From GCA-2862545 sp047609825 (GTDB taxonomy: Bacteria; Myxococcota_A; UBA796; GCA-2862545): 64,000 nt of DNA. The stretch is taken from contig JBLFXJ010000002.1 of the NCBI GenBank assembly GCA_047609825.1, positions 1 to 64,000 of the forward strand, written 5' to 3'. Under the pieces are notes generated by a model. That model saw only the letters and a program-made list of their open reading frames with translations, ran no database searches and had not been told where the DNA came from. The position numbers were made by a program, and so were the translations under genes. Below, in pieces: positions 34,383 to 41,984 of the stretch (positions within the stretch are counted from its first letter, which is position 1; every line of letters begins with the position of its first letter).

Positions 34383-34398
34383 TGTTCCACGTGGAACA
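34383..34398. promoter_or_regulatory. parS: parS centromere site 2
   Basis: A perfect TGTTCCACGTGGAACA, 61 bp (start to start) from site 1 in the mnmG upstream region. Confidence 0.97.
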
Positions 34399-34421
34399 TC
34401 GCACCACGGCCACCGATGCCG

Positions 34422-34437
34422 TGTTCCACGTGGAACA
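34422..34437. promoter_or_regulatory. parS: parS centromere site 3
   Basis: A perfect TGTTCCACGTGGAACA, 39 bp (start to start) from site 2 and 4 bp beyond the stop codon of the neighbouring lipoprotein gene. Confidence 0.97.
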
Positions 34438-34441
34438 TCGG

Positions 34442-35200
34442 TCAGCGCTTCGCCATCCAATCCGGGTCACCCTTCTCGAACTCCGGATCCGTCGCCCACA
34501 CCTTGCCGACCTCACTGGCCAGCTCGGACGCGACAACCCGACCGACATGTTCGGGCGACATCCGTGAGGAGAGCAGCGCCTCGAACGAGTCCTGGTACCG
34601 CAGCACCACCTCGCCATCCCTGGCCACGAGCGCCATTCCGACGCCCACGACCACGTGGTACGGCTCGTCTTCGTGGTCGACCACGACCGAACCCGCGGTG
34701 GTCTCCACGATGTCGCCCGCGAAGCCGTCAGCCGTGAGCGCCCGACCTTCGATCTTCGACACCCAGGTGACCAGGATCGCATCACCACCCGCGGAGCGCG
34801 CTGCACGGCCGAGCTTGGCGTCGAGGCGGCGCCCATCGCGCTCGAGCACCCGCTCCACCCGGTCCCGCGACGCCCCGCGCCACTCCGCGTACCTGAACTG
34901 CCCGCGCCACGTCTGGCCGAGCACACCATTGACGGCGCCCGGCAGCGCGAGCCCGATGGCGCTCGGCACCTGGTCGAGCTCACGGGTGCGCGCACGGCGC
35001 ACGGCCTCGACCTCAGGGGTAAGCCCACGACCGAGGAAGGAGGAGGTGTCCAGAGAGGGCGCGTCGTGCGTCGTGATCACCGGGAGCACACGCACCTCAC
35101 CTCGGGTGGGGCGCGCCTCGAACCGCCACGACTGCACCGGTGTTGCGTGCGGAACACAACCCGCCAGCCCGAGCACGACCATCGCCAACCCGCGCACCAT
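34442..35200 (-). CDS. Lipoprotein, unknown function
   Basis: ATG at 35200 opens a short signal peptide with lipobox LAGC (Cys15), giving 252 residues. The mature part is mixed alpha/beta with an AKLGRAARSAGGDAILVTWVSK region, often seen in exported proteins that assemble in the periplasm, and a C-terminal stretch GMALVARDGEVVLRYQDSFEALLSS. I recognise no family with confidence. Residues upstream of the ATG in the open frame are Arg/Thr-rich and non-coding in character. The gene ends at the parS cluster and is divergent from the pseudouridine synthase gene. Confidence 0.7.
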   Translation of the reverse strand: MVRGLAMVVLGLAGCVPHATPVQSWRFEARPTRGEVRVLPVITTHDAPSLDTSSFLGRGLTPEVEAVRRARTRELDQVPSAIGLALPGAVNGVLGQTWRGQFRYAEWRGASRDRVERVLERDGRRLDAKLGRAARSAGGDAILVTWVSKIEGRALTADGFAGDIVETTAGSVVVDHEDEPYHVVVGVGMALVARDGEVVLRYQDSFEALLSSRMSPEHVGRVVASELASEVGKVWATDPEFEKGDPDWMAKR

Positions 35201-35286
35201 CCTGGTTTGCCTCCGATCTCGTGTGCGGACCCTGACACGCCCGCCGCCCCATCGCAACACCTGCGCCGACCCGATACGACCGGCGG

Positions 35287-36252
35287 ATGTCGTCACGGTT
35301 CCACAGAGACCTCCAAGTACCCGACGCGGCCGACGGCATGCGCCTCGACCGGTTCCTGTCCCGGCGGTTCGCAGACCGCTCCCGGACCTGGTTCGCACGC
35401 GGAATCCGCGACGGTCAGGTGCGGGACGCGGCAGACCGGCCACTGCGCTCGTCGACGAGGGTGCGGGCGGGCGACTGGCTGCGGCTGTACCTACCCGGGA
35501 TCGCGCCGGATGGGCCCCCGCCACCGCACCCCGCCGTGCTCCACGAAGACGCGCGGGTCATCGTCATCGACAAGCCTGCCGGGCTGCTGGCCCACCCCGC
35601 TGGCACCGACTTCACCTGGTCTGTCATCGGCCTCGCGAAGGAGCGATGGGCAGGCGAGACCATCGATCTCGTGCACCGACTCGACCGAGACACCTCCGGC
35701 GTGCTGGTGCTCACCCGCGATGCCGAGGCGAACCGGGTGCTCAAGGCCGCGCTCAAGGCTGGCGAGGTCCACAAGGAGTACGAAGCGCTCGCGCGAGGCT
35801 CCGTCGAATGGGACACGCGCAGCCTCACCGGTCCCATCGGGTCTGCTGGAGGGGTGATCCGGATCCAGATGGCGGTGTGTGACGACGGGCTCGCTGCGCG
35901 CACAGACGTGACGGTCTTGGGGCGGCAGCCGAGCATGACGCATGTGCGCTGCGTTCTTCACACCGGGCGAACGCACCAGATCCGGGTGCATATGCACCAC
36001 GCCGGGCACTCGCTCGTCGGGGACCGGATGTACGGGGTGGCGCCAGAGGTCTTCCTCCGCACGCTCGACCACGGCCCCGACGCCCAGGTGGTCGAGGCGG
36101 CGGGCGCACCACGCCATGCGCTCCACGCCGCGCGCATCCGATTCCGCCATCCAGACGGCCACACGGTGCAGGTCGAAGCACCGACGCCGGCCGACATGGG
36201 GCGGTGGTGGCAGCACCCGGTGGTGCTGCCCCACGACACCGCTACTCCGTGA
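35287..36252 (+). CDS. RluA-family 23S rRNA/tRNA pseudouridine synthase
   Basis: A 321-residue protein with an N-terminal S4-like RNA-binding region (MRLDRFLSRRFADRSRTW) and the RluA-family catalytic block HRLDRDTSG, in which D133 is the expected catalytic aspartate. VHKEYEALARG and HTGRTHQIRVHMHHAGHSLVGD are further family segments. It isomerises uridine to pseudouridine in RNA. The exact target (RluC, RluD or other) cannot be read from these motifs. The last 11 bp overlap the convergent DUF4399 lipoprotein gene. Confidence 0.92.
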   Translation: MSSRFHRDLQVPDAADGMRLDRFLSRRFADRSRTWFARGIRDGQVRDAADRPLRSSTRVRAGDWLRLYLPGIAPDGPPPPHPAVLHEDARVIVIDKPAGLLAHPAGTDFTWSVIGLAKERWAGETIDLVHRLDRDTSGVLVLTRDAEANRVLKAALKAGEVHKEYEALARGSVEWDTRSLTGPIGSAGGVIRIQMAVCDDGLAARTDVTVLGRQPSMTHVRCVLHTGRTHQIRVHMHHAGHSLVGDRMYGVAPEVFLRTLDHGPDAQVVEAAGAPRHALHAARIRFRHPDGHTVQVEAPTPADMGRWWQHPVVLPHDTATP

Positions 36253-36781
36253 CCGTGATCGCGATCGTGGCCGCCATCGAGGGCCCGTACGAGATGTGGT
36301 TGCCGTCGGCGAACTGCATGGTCAGGGAGTACTCACCGGGCTCGAGCTCGAGCTCCGCCTCGGTCTGGCCTCCGCCGTAGTGGATGTGGGTCTCGTCCTT
36401 CGGCACGGCGTCGCCCTGGGTGATGCCCGCCGGACCGATGATGATGTGGTGGTGACCCGTGCCATCGGCCAGCTTGCCGGCGGGCTGCACGGTCATGCCC
36501 TCGACCCCGAACACGACCTTCACCGGAGACGTCACCTCGGCGCCCGCCGCGGGCTCGACGAAGAACACGCGCGAGGCGCCGGCCTCGTCACCAGCCTCGG
36601 CCGCCGCCGCGTCGGCCTCTGCCTTCGCCTTCGCCTTCGCCTTCGCCTTCGCCTTCGCCTTGCCCTTCTTCTTCGAGGCCTCAGCAGGGACAGCCTTACC
36701 GGCCGCCCCGGAGGCAGGCATTGGGGCCTCACCGCCGCACGCCGCCATCGCAATCACACTCAGGATCTGCAGCCACCGCAT
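36242..36781 (-). CDS. DUF4399 lipoprotein with Lys-Ala repeat linker
   Basis: A 179-residue product. The lipobox is MAAC (Cys15). A Lys/Ala linker (KAKAKAKA pattern, about residues 38-60) encoded by a 6-bp tandem repeat precedes a C-terminal domain of about 105 residues. The domain has VFFVEPAAGAEVTSPV, GTGHHHIIIG, THIHYGGGQT and YSLTMQFADG, which fit DUF4399, a small beta-rich domain of unknown function with several histidines that could bind metal. It overlaps the convergent pseudouridine synthase gene by 11 bp. Confidence 0.82.
   Translation of the reverse strand: MRWLQILSVIAMAACGGEAPMPASGAAGKAVPAEASKKKGKAKAKAKAKAKAKAEADAAAAEAGDEAGASRVFFVEPAAGAEVTSPVKVVFGVEGMTVQPAGKLADGTGHHHIIIGPAGITQGDAVPKDETHIHYGGGQTEAELELEPGEYSLTMQFADGNHISYGPSMAATIAITVTE
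36621..36661. repeat. Hexanucleotide tandem repeat (GCCTTC) encoding Lys-Ala
   Basis: Six full copies of GCCTTC plus a partial seventh lie inside the DUF4399 lipoprotein gene. On the coding strand each unit encodes an Ala/Lys pair. The unit is a multiple of three, so copy changes lengthen or shorten the linker without breaking the frame. Confidence 0.9.
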
Positions 36782-36840
36782 GGGGAACCTCCGAGAGCGC
36801 CTGGACTAACCGCATCCGACGCCTCAGTGCCGGGGATGGT

Positions 36841-37611
36841 TCACGCCCAACCCAGCGTGCACCAGCCCGCACAGCAGGCCGCGACGAACGCCAGCACCAC
36901 GGCCACGTCTGCCGCGACGGGGCCTCGTCCACTCCGGCCGGGGAACAGCCCCACCACGATGCCCATCGCCAGCCCGCCCAGGTGTCCTGCCACGTCGATC
37001 ATCGGGAGCGCGAACGACAGCGCGACGTTCCCGACCAGGAACACCCACAGCCACAGGCCGAACAGGCGCTGGTCCAGATCGACGGTGTGGCCGCGCTCGG
37101 TCCAGCCGATCACCGTGATGGCACCCATCAAGGCGTAGGCGCCGCCCGACGCCCCATCGCTGAACCGCACGCCGGCGGCCCACGAGGCGACGCCGCCGGC
37201 GAGCGCCCCGAGCACGAACCACGACACCATGCGCCATGCCCCCACCAGGGGCTCCACCAGCCGCCCCAGGGCCAGCAGGCCGACCACATTCAGCGTGAGG
37301 TGCACGGCGTCCGCGTGGAGCAGGGAGCTGGTCGCCAAGCGCCACAGCTCGCCATCCTCCAGCTGCCGCAAGGCTTGGCCCCCCACGCCCACGCGCATGG
37401 CCCGCGGCCGGTCCAGCAGCAACCCCGCCCACACCGGACGTGCATGCTCGACGGACCACCCGACCGCCGTGACCCCATGAACCACAACGAGCACCACCGA
37501 CAGCGCCCACGACGCGGGTAGCCGCGCATCCACGTCCACATGGAGCGGCGTGGACGGATCCGTCAGCGGACCGAGGGGCGCGGGCGCTGGCACATCAGAC
37601 GGCGAGAGCAA
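36841..37611 (-). CDS. Rhomboid family intramembrane serine protease
   Basis: A protein of about 256 residues with six or seven membrane helices. The catalytic pair is visible: GASGG with Ser155 and AGHLGG with His210. The upstream helix HLTLNVVGLLALGRLVE carries the conserved His and Asn of the family. It cleaves membrane proteins within the bilayer; the substrate is unknown. The start is uncertain: TTG at 37611 overlaps dapD by 17 bp, and GTG at 37593 directly after the dapD stop is equally possible. It is transcribed after dapD. Confidence 0.87.
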   Translation of the reverse strand: MLSPSDVPAPAPLGPLTDPSTPLHVDVDARLPASWALSVVLVVVHGVTAVGWSVEHARPVWAGLLLDRPRAMRVGVGGQALRQLEDGELWRLATSSLLHADAVHLTLNVVGLLALGRLVEPLVGAWRMVSWFVLGALAGGVASWAAGVRFSDGASGGAYALMGAITVIGWTERGHTVDLDQRLFGLWLWVFLVGNVALSFALPMIDVAGHLGGLAMGIVVGLFPGRSGRGPVAADVAVVLAFVAACCAGWCTLGWA

Positions 37612-38395
37612 ACTCGCGAAGCACGGAATTGAGGGATGTCTTGCGGTCGGTCGATGCGCTACGGCGCCCGATGATCAGGGCACAGGGCAGGTGATATTCG
37701 CCGGCGGGGAAGGTCTTGGGCCGCATCCCGGGCACGACCACGCTCCGCTCCGGCACCACCCCGCGGTACACGACCTCCTCTGGGCCCGTCACGTCGATGA
37801 TCGGCGTGGAGGCCGTGAGGGTGACGCCGGCTCCGAGCACCGCTTCGCGCTCCACCCGAACCCCCTCGACCACGATCGAGCGCGACCCGATGAAGGCACC
37901 GTCTTCGATGATGACCGGTGTTGCTCCAGGTGGTTCGAGAACGCCGCCGATGCCTACGCCGCCCGAGAGGTGCACATGTCGGCCGATCTGCGCACACGAA
38001 CCCACCGTGGCCCAGGTGTCGACCATGCTGCCCGCGCCGACCCAAGCGCCGATGTTCACGTACCCGGGCATCACCACGCAGCCCGGCTCGAGGAACGCCC
38101 CATAGCGAACCGTTCCGGGCGGCACGACCCGGATGTTCTGCGCCTTGAGGTCCTGCTTGAGGGGAATCTTGTCATGCCAGCGGTAGGCACCCCAGCCGCC
38201 TTCTTCCATGACGGCGGTCCGGAAGTACAGCAACACGGCCTGCTTGAGCCAGGTATGCACCACCCAGGTGCCGTCGATCTTCTCCGCGACGCGGACCTCC
38301 CCCCGGTCCAGCGCTGCCAGCGCGGCATCCACCGCGGCAGCATCCACCTCACCCGTGCTCCAGCTCGCCTCGATCCGCGCCTTCAGATCCTGCAC
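37595..38395 (-). CDS. dapD: 2,3,4,5-tetrahydropyridine-2,6-dicarboxylate N-succinyltransferase
   Basis: GTG at 38395 with GGAGG 4 nt upstream gives 266 residues. An N-terminal helical part (LKARIEASWSTGEV) is followed by a left-handed beta-helix built from hexapeptide repeats (IGAWVGAGSMVDTWATVGSCAQIG, IEDGAFIGSRSIVVEGV in shorter pieces) and the typical SGGVGIGGVLEP segment. It makes N-succinyl-L-2-amino-6-oxopimelate in the lysine/diaminopimelate pathway, supplying peptidoglycan. The longer ORF at the N-terminus is rich in Arg/Trp and was rejected. Confidence 0.93.
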   Translation of the reverse strand: MQDLKARIEASWSTGEVDAAAVDAALAALDRGEVRVAEKIDGTWVVHTWLKQAVLLYFRTAVMEEGGWGAYRWHDKIPLKQDLKAQNIRVVPPGTVRYGAFLEPGCVVMPGYVNIGAWVGAGSMVDTWATVGSCAQIGRHVHLSGGVGIGGVLEPPGATPVIIEDGAFIGSRSIVVEGVRVEREAVLGAGVTLTASTPIIDVTGPEEVVYRGVVPERSVVVPGMRPKTFPAGEYHLPCALIIGRRSASTDRKTSLNSVLREFALAV

Positions 38396-38587
38396 GTGGC
38401 CTCCGAGCGGGCCTCCTAACCGGTTCCTGCAGACACCCCTCCGCCGCCACGGGCACCGGATATTTCGATACCACATGTTTTCGTTTGACACGGAACTTCA
38501 GTGGGACGACCCTCCCCAGTAGTGCAGCAACGGGAGCGGTGAGCGTGCTCCTCAGTTGGGCTATGTTGTGGCCGCCACGGAGGAATC

Positions 38588-39556
38588 GTGCTCCTGCTTC
38601 TGCTCGTCGCCTGCCTCGACCCGGATGCGCCCATCGCCACCGGAGATGCCGAGCCGTTCGAGTTCGAGGTGCCCAAGGGCGCCACCGCGGGTGGGCTGGG
38701 GCCCCGCCTCGCCGAGGCCGGCCTCGTGCCTGGAGGTCTGCTCCCCGCGGAGATGCAGTGGAAGCTGTTTCTCCGCCAGCGTGACGCATCGTGCCTCAAG
38801 GCGGGCACCTTCGAGGTGCACCGGCAGATGTCGCTCAATGAGCTGGTCGACACCCTATGTGGCCCCCCTCTGGCCGACGATGTGCCGTTCACGGTGGTCG
38901 AGGGTTGGCGCATCCGCGAGATCGACGCCGCGCTCGCTGCGGCTGGACTCATCGAAGCCGGCGCCTATGCCCAACTCGCCACCTCGAAGACGGTGGATGC
39001 ACCATTCACCATCGAGAGCCCCACCCTCGAGGGCTACCTGTACCCGGAGACGTACATGGTCTCTCCCGGACGATTCTCCTCCAAGGCATTCATCGAGCGT
39101 CAGCTCCACACGTTCAACGACCGGTTCCTGTCGCAGAACACCGAGGGCCTGGGCGACCGCTCGCTGCACGAGGTCGTGGTGATGGCGTCGATGCTCGAGC
39201 GCGAAGAGCCCAAGCCCGCAGAGCGTCCGCTGGTGGCCGGCATCCTGTGGAAGCGCATCGACAACGGCTGGCAGCTCGGCGTCGACGCCACGAGCCGCTA
39301 CACGATCGAGGACTGGAACGACCGCCGTGCGTTCCTCAAGCAGCTCCGCGACCCAGCAGATCCGTACAACACACGGATCCACAAGGGCTTGCCCCCGACC
39401 GCGATCGGCAACCCCAGCGACGTGTCCCTGAGCGCCGCCATCTCACCGGTGCCGTCCGAGTACTGGTTCTACTTGCACGACGCCGAGCAAAACCTGCACC
39501 CGGCCCGAGATGGGGACGAACACGAGGCGAACCGTCGCAAGTACAACGTGTACTAG
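38588..39556 (+). CDS. mltG: Endolytic murein transglycosylase MltG-like
   Basis: GTG at 38588 after GGAGGAA. A short hydrophobic leader ends in LLVAC (Cys9), so this member looks like a lipoprotein, whereas E. coli MltG has a membrane helix. The YceG/MltG domain follows: EGWRIREIDAALAAAGL, LEGYLYPETYMV, ASMLEREEPK (with the catalytic glutamate), LGVDATSRYTI and YNTRIHKGLPPTAIGNPS. It cuts nascent glycan strands to end their synthesis. It overlaps the convergent next gene by 4 bp. Confidence 0.92.
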   Translation: MLLLLLVACLDPDAPIATGDAEPFEFEVPKGATAGGLGPRLAEAGLVPGGLLPAEMQWKLFLRQRDASCLKAGTFEVHRQMSLNELVDTLCGPPLADDVPFTVVEGWRIREIDAALAAAGLIEAGAYAQLATSKTVDAPFTIESPTLEGYLYPETYMVSPGRFSSKAFIERQLHTFNDRFLSQNTEGLGDRSLHEVVVMASMLEREEPKPAERPLVAGILWKRIDNGWQLGVDATSRYTIEDWNDRRAFLKQLRDPADPYNTRIHKGLPPTAIGNPSDVSLSAAISPVPSEYWFYLHDAEQNLHPARDGDEHEANRRKYNVY

Positions 39557-40131
39557 AATACCGAAGACCACAGCGCCAGCCCGGCGCCGGCCACCACGAC
39601 CCCTCCGACGAACGCGCCGGAGACCGCGACTGCGAGCGTGACTGGCGTCGGCTGCCACGCCGCGCTGGCGGCCATGATCCGGTCTGCCGTGTTCAAGGTG
39701 GGTGCCGAAAGCAGGGAGGCGGCGTCCGCCGTGCCCCTCATGTGGTCCAGCGTGTCGTCGAGCGGGCCGCCGCCGTCCTCCATCGCGAAGGCCATGGCGG
39801 CCTCCAGAGGTACCCGCAGGACCTCGGTGGGCATGTCGTCCACGTCCTCATCAGACAGCTTGCCACGGTTCCACAGCATCTCTGTGACCGGCCCATCATC
39901 GTCATCGTCGAATCCGAACGATGCAGGAAGAACCTGGGGACGCAGCGAAAGCGAGGACAAGCGGATGTAGACCCCACCAGCGTCGAGGGCCGCGCCCTCA
40001 CGGCACAGCTCCTCCAAGAGGCGCTGGGCGACCTCGGGCGAGCATCTGAGGTACCGCCCCAAGCTCTGCGGCGTCTGCGAGCTGACTGCCAGCGCTTCGC
40101 GGGCGCGCTCATGGATGGATGGTGACAACAT
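39553..40131 (-). CDS. Membrane-anchored helix-turn-helix-like protein
   Basis: ATG at 40131 with GGAGA upstream; 192 residues. The N-terminal 60 residues look like a winged helix (IHERAREALAVSSQTPQSLG, CSPEVAQRLLEELCREGAAL). A linker with five consecutive Asp follows (FGFDDDDDG), and the C-terminus is a membrane helix (LAVAVSGAFVGGVVVAGAGL). It may be a tail-anchored regulator, with DNA binding unproven. A 6-bp hairpin (ACCGGC/GCCGGT at 40146-40161) and a TTGACA (40165-40170, minus strand) sit upstream. Confidence 0.6.
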   Translation of the reverse strand: MLSPSIHERAREALAVSSQTPQSLGRYLRCSPEVAQRLLEELCREGAALDAGGVYIRLSSLSLRPQVLPASFGFDDDDDGPVTEMLWNRGKLSDEDVDDMPTEVLRVPLEAAMAFAMEDGGGPLDDTLDHMRGTADAASLLSAPTLNTADRIMAASAAWQPTPVTLAVAVSGAFVGGVVVAGAGLALWSSVF

Positions 40132-40308
40132 CGGGTCTCCGATCAACCGGCACTCGCCGGTACTGTCAAGATACTGTCTGCTGCGCGGCGCCAGCCCTCT
40201 TACACAGAAATTACGCCTACCTCATGCACACCTTGCGGGACGGTTCTCGGCCCCCTTGTCGTGTACAGCTTTACCGATCACCCGAACAGGCGGCGGCGCA
40301 GAACCCGC

Positions 40309-40668
40309 CTAAGACGCGCTTCGCCCAGCAAGTGCCGACATCGGGCCTGCATCGACGACGCGGTACCCGGCCTGCCGCAGGATGACGGCGGCGGAGCGGC
40401 TCATCGCTCCGGTACGGCTGTACACCACGATGGCCCGCGACGTGGCCCCGAGCTCGGCGAGGCGAGCCTCCAGGTCTTCGACCGGGATGTTGACGGCTCC
40501 GTCGACATGCCCCGCATGGAACTCGAACACCGTGCGAACGTCCAGCACCAACGCGCCGCCGTCGAGGGCTTCGCGAAGGGGGTCCGATCCATCTTCTTCC
40601 GCCGATCGGAAGGCGTGGAACACCGACGCCGCGGTCAGCAGGAAGCCGACGATGAGGATCATCTCCAT
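40309..40668 (-). CDS. Rhodanese-like protein with Ser in place of the catalytic Cys
   Basis: ATG at 40668 after AAGGAGG; 119 residues. One N-terminal membrane helix (MILIVGFLLTAASVFHAF) is followed by a rhodanese domain (ALVLDVRTVFEFHAGHVDGAVNIPVEDL). The active-site loop reads VVYSRTGAMS where active enzymes have VVYCxxGxRS, so the persulfide-forming cysteine is missing and sulfurtransferase activity is unlikely. It may bind a partner at the membrane. It follows the ATPase gene by 60 bp on the same strand. Confidence 0.82.
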   Translation of the reverse strand: MEMILIVGFLLTAASVFHAFRSAEEDGSDPLREALDGGALVLDVRTVFEFHAGHVDGAVNIPVEDLEARLAELGATSRAIVVYSRTGAMSRSAAVILRQAGYRVVDAGPMSALAGRSAS

Positions 40669-40728
40669 GGGCCCCTCCTTGCACACCGTAGCGGGTCCCG
40701 CCAACACTCGCGAGTGGGCCGCCGAGCG

Positions 40729-41973
40729 TCAGTCGAGCGGCGTGCCGAACGAGCGCTCGAACAGGTCGACAATCGCGGAGCGGCCGTCGTCGGTCAGGTA
40801 GCGGGTGCCGGTGCCGCAGAAGTGGATCGTGCGGATGATCGGCTCACCGGCTGCCCACGCGGAGCCATCCCACTGGAACCACGCCACCTGCTCCTGGTCG
40901 TACACCCACAGGTCCTTGTTCCACATGCGGGCCAGCTCGACCGACCAGCCGGTGCCGCCGGTGACCGTACCATCTTCCTGGATGGCTCCGACCACGAACA
41001 CCTGTTGGCTGCGGCTCACCATGTGCCACAGGGTCTGCAGCACCCGGCGGATGAGCGAACCCTCGGTGTTGTAGGTGCGATTCAAGCGCTTGCTGACATA
41101 GACCAGGCTCACGTCGCCCGCGGCGAGCTCGCGCTCACCCAGCTGCTGGGTGCCAACGGTGCGGGCCTGCTTGTGCCCCTCGAAGGTGAAGTGCACCTCA
41201 CGCACGCCCCAGCGCTCCGCCGCGACGCCGAAGGTCTCCTCCGAGCCCCGTGCGCCGCCTGAGAACAGAGAGCACTCCTGCGGACGACTAGCGCCGTCTG
41301 CGGGGTCGGTGGGCTGCCGGTCGAACCCGAGCACCAGCATGCTCTTCGGGTCGAGCGCCACAGTGAGCTGCTCTGCCCGCCCCACGCCATGGGCGAGCGA
41401 CAGGTTCACGAGGCGACCCTCCGGCTCGAGGTTGAGCTCAAGGGCGGCATGGGCGAGTGCTGCCGCCTCGAGGGCCTCCTCGCTGGTGACGGTGACCCAC
41501 AGCGGGCAGCCCAGCTCACCCGCCAAGGCGACCAGGCCCTCGATGGCTCCCGCGAAGGTCGGGGCGTCGAGCCCTTCGACCACCGCGAGCTTGGGAGCGA
41601 AGTCTGCCGCGCCCCGGAGCATGTTCACGCCGGCGCGAACGTGCTCCAGGTCGAGGGACTTGTACGACAAGATCATCCGCCGGCGCTCGGCCTTGAGCTG
41701 GGCGGTGGACCAGTCGCGCCCACGGGCCCGCCGCGCGATCGCTGCGAACACCGAGTCGTAGTGCGCACGGGCATGATCGACCGACTCGCCGATGACCACG
41801 TGAAGCACGCTGTCGTCGGCGAGGAGCGCACCCAAGGCCAGGTGGACCGCGAGCGCGCTCTTCCCGGTGCCAGGGCGGGCGACGATTACGCCGACGCGGC
41901 CGGCTGCCAGACCACCATCGAGGGCTTCAGAGAGCGCCGCGATGGGGTTTCCTGCGTAGACCTCGTCAGCCAT
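40729..41973 (-). CDS. RecA/KaiC-like P-loop ATPase fused to a SLOG-like domain
   Basis: A 414-residue protein. Residues 20-240 form a RecA-fold ATPase with Walker A ARPGTGKS (32-39) and a Walker B-like strand LAVVEGLD, in the style of DnaB/KaiC. Residues about 255-414 form a second domain with VHFTFEGHKQARTVG, AAGDVSLVYVSKRLNRTY, QQVFVVGAIQEDGTVTGGTGW and GTGTRYLTDDGR. This is reminiscent of SLOG-type nucleotide-binding domains seen in phage and bacterial proteins. ATG at 41973 follows GGAGGG, 11 bp after the EF-G stop. Function unknown. Confidence 0.7.
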   Translation of the reverse strand: MADEVYAGNPIAALSEALDGGLAAGRVGVIVARPGTGKSALAVHLALGALLADDSVLHVVIGESVDHARAHYDSVFAAIARRARGRDWSTAQLKAERRRMILSYKSLDLEHVRAGVNMLRGAADFAPKLAVVEGLDAPTFAGAIEGLVALAGELGCPLWVTVTSEEALEAAALAHAALELNLEPEGRLVNLSLAHGVGRAEQLTVALDPKSMLVLGFDRQPTDPADGASRPQECSLFSGGARGSEETFGVAAERWGVREVHFTFEGHKQARTVGTQQLGERELAAGDVSLVYVSKRLNRTYNTEGSLIRRVLQTLWHMVSRSQQVFVVGAIQEDGTVTGGTGWSVELARMWNKDLWVYDQEQVAWFQWDGSAWAAGEPIIRTIHFCGTGTRYLTDDGRSAIVDLFERSFGTPLD

Positions 41974-41984
41974 CCGACCCTCCG

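Noticed and set aside
34277..34441. Tiny open frames reading MFHVEH in the mnmG upstream region
   Set aside because: Those words are translations of the parS palindromes, not peptides.
36621..36661. Phase-variable switch at the GCCTTC repeat
   Set aside because: The unit is 6 bp, so copy change cannot shift the frame.
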